This document shows, piece by piece, positions 62,232 to 64,000 of a DNA stretch of 64,000 nt. A program made the translations under genes and the position numbers. The notes under the pieces were generated by a model. The model did not search any database. It was not told the DNA's origin and saw nothing but the letters and a program-made list of their open reading frames with translations. Within the stretch, counting starts at the first letter, position 1, and each line of letters starts with the position of its first letter. Source of the DNA: Antiquaquibacter soli (lineage in GTDB: Bacteria > Actinomycetota > Actinomycetes > Actinomycetales > Microbacteriaceae); contig NZ_JAUQUB010000002.1 of NCBI RefSeq assembly GCF_030580675.1, forward strand, positions 124,001 to 188,000, in the 5' to 3' direction.

Positions 62232-64000
62232 CACAGCGCCTCCAGCAGCGCGACCGGGTAGCGGTGGAAGACCTCGGAGAGCAGCAGCTCGCCGCCCTCG
62301 AACTCTCGCTCCGAGATCGCATCGCGGAACGCGCGGCCCGGCACGAGCACGCTCGTGTCGCCCCACCCCCCGGCCCGATCGAGGCCGATCGGCAGCCTCG
62401 TCGCGAGGGTGATGGCGTCGCCGCGGTCGAACGCGACGAGGTGGTCTCGGCGCTCGCCGATGCCGTAGACCGGCTCGTAGCGCGAGAACAGCCCGGGCCT
62501 CGCGCGGCGCAGCCGCAGCGCCCGGGTCGTGACGAGCAGCTTCGCCGCACCCGACTCGTCGACCGGCGGATGCGCCCCCGCGTCGATCGCGGCGAGCAGC
62601 AGCCGCCGCTGATCGAAGTCGACCGGGCGGCGGTTGTCGGGGTCGACGAGCGAGTTGTCCCACAGCTCGCTGCCCTGGTAGACGTCCGGCACCCCCGGGG
62701 CGGTGAGCTGGATGAGCTTCGCCGTGAGCGAGTTCGACCACCCGGCAACCCGCACGAGGTCGGCGGCGGCGTCGAGCACGGCGGCGACCGCGGGGTCGTC
62801 GTAGGCGAGGTCGAGGGCGGCGTGCATCCTCGACTCGAACTCGTCGTCGGGGCGGGTCCAGTTCGTCGACGACGACGCCTCGCGCGCGGCCTTCTCGGCG
62901 TAGGCGTGCAGTCGCTCGCGCTCGATCGGCCACGCGCCGACGGCCGTCTCCCACAGCAGGTCCTCGAGCACCGGGTCGCCCATCGGCGCGAGCTCGCGCA
63001 GCCGGGCGAGTGCCGCCGCCCACTCCCGCGGCACCTCCGAGAGCGCCGTCACGCGGGCGCGCACGTCCTCCCCGCGCTTCGTGTCATGCGTGGAGAGGGT
63101 CGTCATCGAGGTCGGCGACTGCGCGTGCCGGCGCAACTGCCGCTCGTGGAACGTCGGCAGCCCGATCGAGAACTCGTCGGGGTCCCCGCCGACCTCCGTG
63201 AGCGACACGAGCCGCGGGAACCGGTAGAACGCGGTGTCCTCGACGCCCTTCGCCATGATCGGCCCGGTGGTCTGCTGGAAGCGCTGGGCTGCGGGATGCT
63301 CGGGGTCGGACAGCACCGGCCAGAGCGCGTCGAGCACGGGGCCAAGCTCTGGGCGACGGCGCCGCGCATCCGCCATCGCCGCCTCGAGGTGCTCGAGGCC
63401 GTAGGGCAGGTAGGTGCGGTACACGGGGAAGCACGCGGCGACCTCGGCGAGGGCATCCTGAGCGTTCTCCACGCCCGGGATCTGACGGGCGACGCGGGCG
63501 ACCTCGGAGGCGAGGATGCCGTCGGCGACCCCGCGGCGAGTGTCGTGGATGAGGTCCGCCCACCGCGGCGCCGGGGCGAGCGCCTCCAGCCGCGGAAGTC
63601 CTGCCGGGTCGACGAGCAGGCGGTCGATGTCGCCGAGCGCGTCGTAGCCGGTCGTGCCCGCCGCCTGCCAGTGCGGCGGGAGGGTCTCGTCGCCCTCGAG
63701 GATCTTCTCGACGAGCACGTACGCGCCGTCCGTCGCGCGCGCCAGGTCGTCGAGGTAGCCGCCGGGGTCGAGGAGGCCATCGGGATGATCGACCCGGAGG
63801 CCGCTCACGAGGCCCTCGTCGATCCAGCGCAGGATCTCCGCGTGCGACTCCTCGAACACGCGGGGGACCTCGACCCGGATGCCCGCGAGCGAGTTCACCG
63901 CGAAGAACCGCCGGTAGTTGAGCTCGGCATCCGCCCGCGTCCAGTGCACGAGCTCGTAGTGCTGGCGGTCGTGGACCTCCTCGGGGGAGCCGTGGCCCGT
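62231..64000 (-). CDS. treY: Malto-oligosyltrehalose synthase, partial
   Basis: The C-terminal 589 residues or so of a GH13 TreY, whose 5' end runs past the right edge; the frame is open to base 64000. It carries [45 protein letters not shown], the catalytic-region VEKILEGDE, and [19 protein letters not shown], all TreY-specific. It isomerises the reducing end of maltodextrins to a trehalose linkage. treZ follows with a 1-nt overlap of stop and start. Upstream glgX is expected but not visible. Confidence 0.95.
   Translation of the reverse strand, partial: TGHGSPEEVHDRQHYELVHWTRADAELNYRRFFAVNSLAGIRVEVPRVFEESHAEILRWIDEGLVSGLRVDHPDGLLDPGGYLDDLARATDGAYVLVEKILEGDETLPPHWQAAGTTGYDALGDIDRLLVDPAGLPRLEALAPAPRWADLIHDTRRGVADGILASEVARVARQIPGVENAQDALAEVAACFPVYRTYLPYGLEHLEAAMADARRRRPELGPVLDALWPVLSDPEHPAAQRFQQTTGPIMAKGVEDTAFYRFPRLVSLTEVGGDPDEFSIGLPTFHERQLRRHAQSPTSMTTLSTHDTKRGEDVRARVTALSEVPREWAAALARLRELAPMGDPVLEDLLWETAVGAWPIERERLHAYAEKAAREASSSTNWTRPDDEFESRMHAALDLAYDDPAVAAVLDAAADLVRVAGWSNSLTAKLIQLTAPGVPDVYQGSELWDNSLVDPDNRRPVDFDQRRLLLAAIDAGAHPPVDESGAAKLLVTTRALRLRRARPGLFSRYEPVYGIGERRDHLVAFDRGDAITLATRLPIGLDRAGGWGDTSVLVPGRAFRDAISEREFEGGELLLSEVFHRYPVALLEAL

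Overview
The window is high-GC DNA from an actinobacterium, most likely a member of the Microbacteriaceae. This rests on gene content (ClpC, short ArgA-type acetyltransferase, DUF2510 protein, class E-type sortase signals, TreY/TreZ), very high G+C and frequent GTG starts. Many core genes have a TANNNT box 6-7 nt before the start codon, the arrangement expected for leaderless mRNAs. No species can be named from sequence alone.

Layout. 1-10.8 kb is housekeeping: the 3' end of clpC, a DUF2207-like protein, argA, pabC, a two-component system, a CPBP protease, radA and small membrane proteins. It ends at a tRNA-Ser(CGA) gene (10827-10916). A 24-nt copy of the tRNA 3' end lies 156 bp downstream (11051-11074), as expected for an attachment-site scar.

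11.2-34.0 kb is an accessory catabolic block with a coherent design. Five near-identical palindromes with core AACCGGTT sit in front of every transcription unit: a SelA-like/phosphotriesterase-like/dehydrogenase operon; a full tatA-tatC-lacI operon with tatB divergent; a beta-mannosidase divergent from an ABC importer/oxidoreductase/MBL operon; a glycosidase/amidohydrolase operon divergent from a RidA/dehydrogenase/FAH operon; and a secreted glycosidase divergent from a two-subunit CoA transferase. The local LacI-family regulator carries two N-terminal DNA-binding domains in tandem. The solute-binding protein has a twin-arginine lipoprotein signal, so the block seems to encode its own Tat translocon together with a Tat substrate. 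The simplest reading is one sugar-responsive regulon: secreted glycosidase, import, cytoplasmic glycosidases, then oxidation and cleavage of an unidentified (probably modified, mannoside-linked) sugar to CoA-ready keto acids.

34.1-46.9 kb returns to ordinary content: a VOC protein and WYL regulator, a hydrolase and small proteins, then a second, simpler LacI-controlled glycan operon (solute-binding protein, two permeases, GH1-like enzyme, GH51 arabinofuranosidase) with a perfect TTACAACGTTGTAA operator, a heme-oxygenase-like protein with a CDGSH protein, and an EamA transporter. Neither ABC importer has its own ATPase gene.

47.0-64.0 kb holds two LAXTG surface proteins (one with six alternating IPT/TIG repeats, one beta-helix), a second EamA transporter, an AMP-binding enzyme, a patatin-like protein, a TetR/MFS efflux pair with a clear operator, a cupin/FAD oxidoreductase pair and the treY-treZ trehalose genes, treY running off the right edge.
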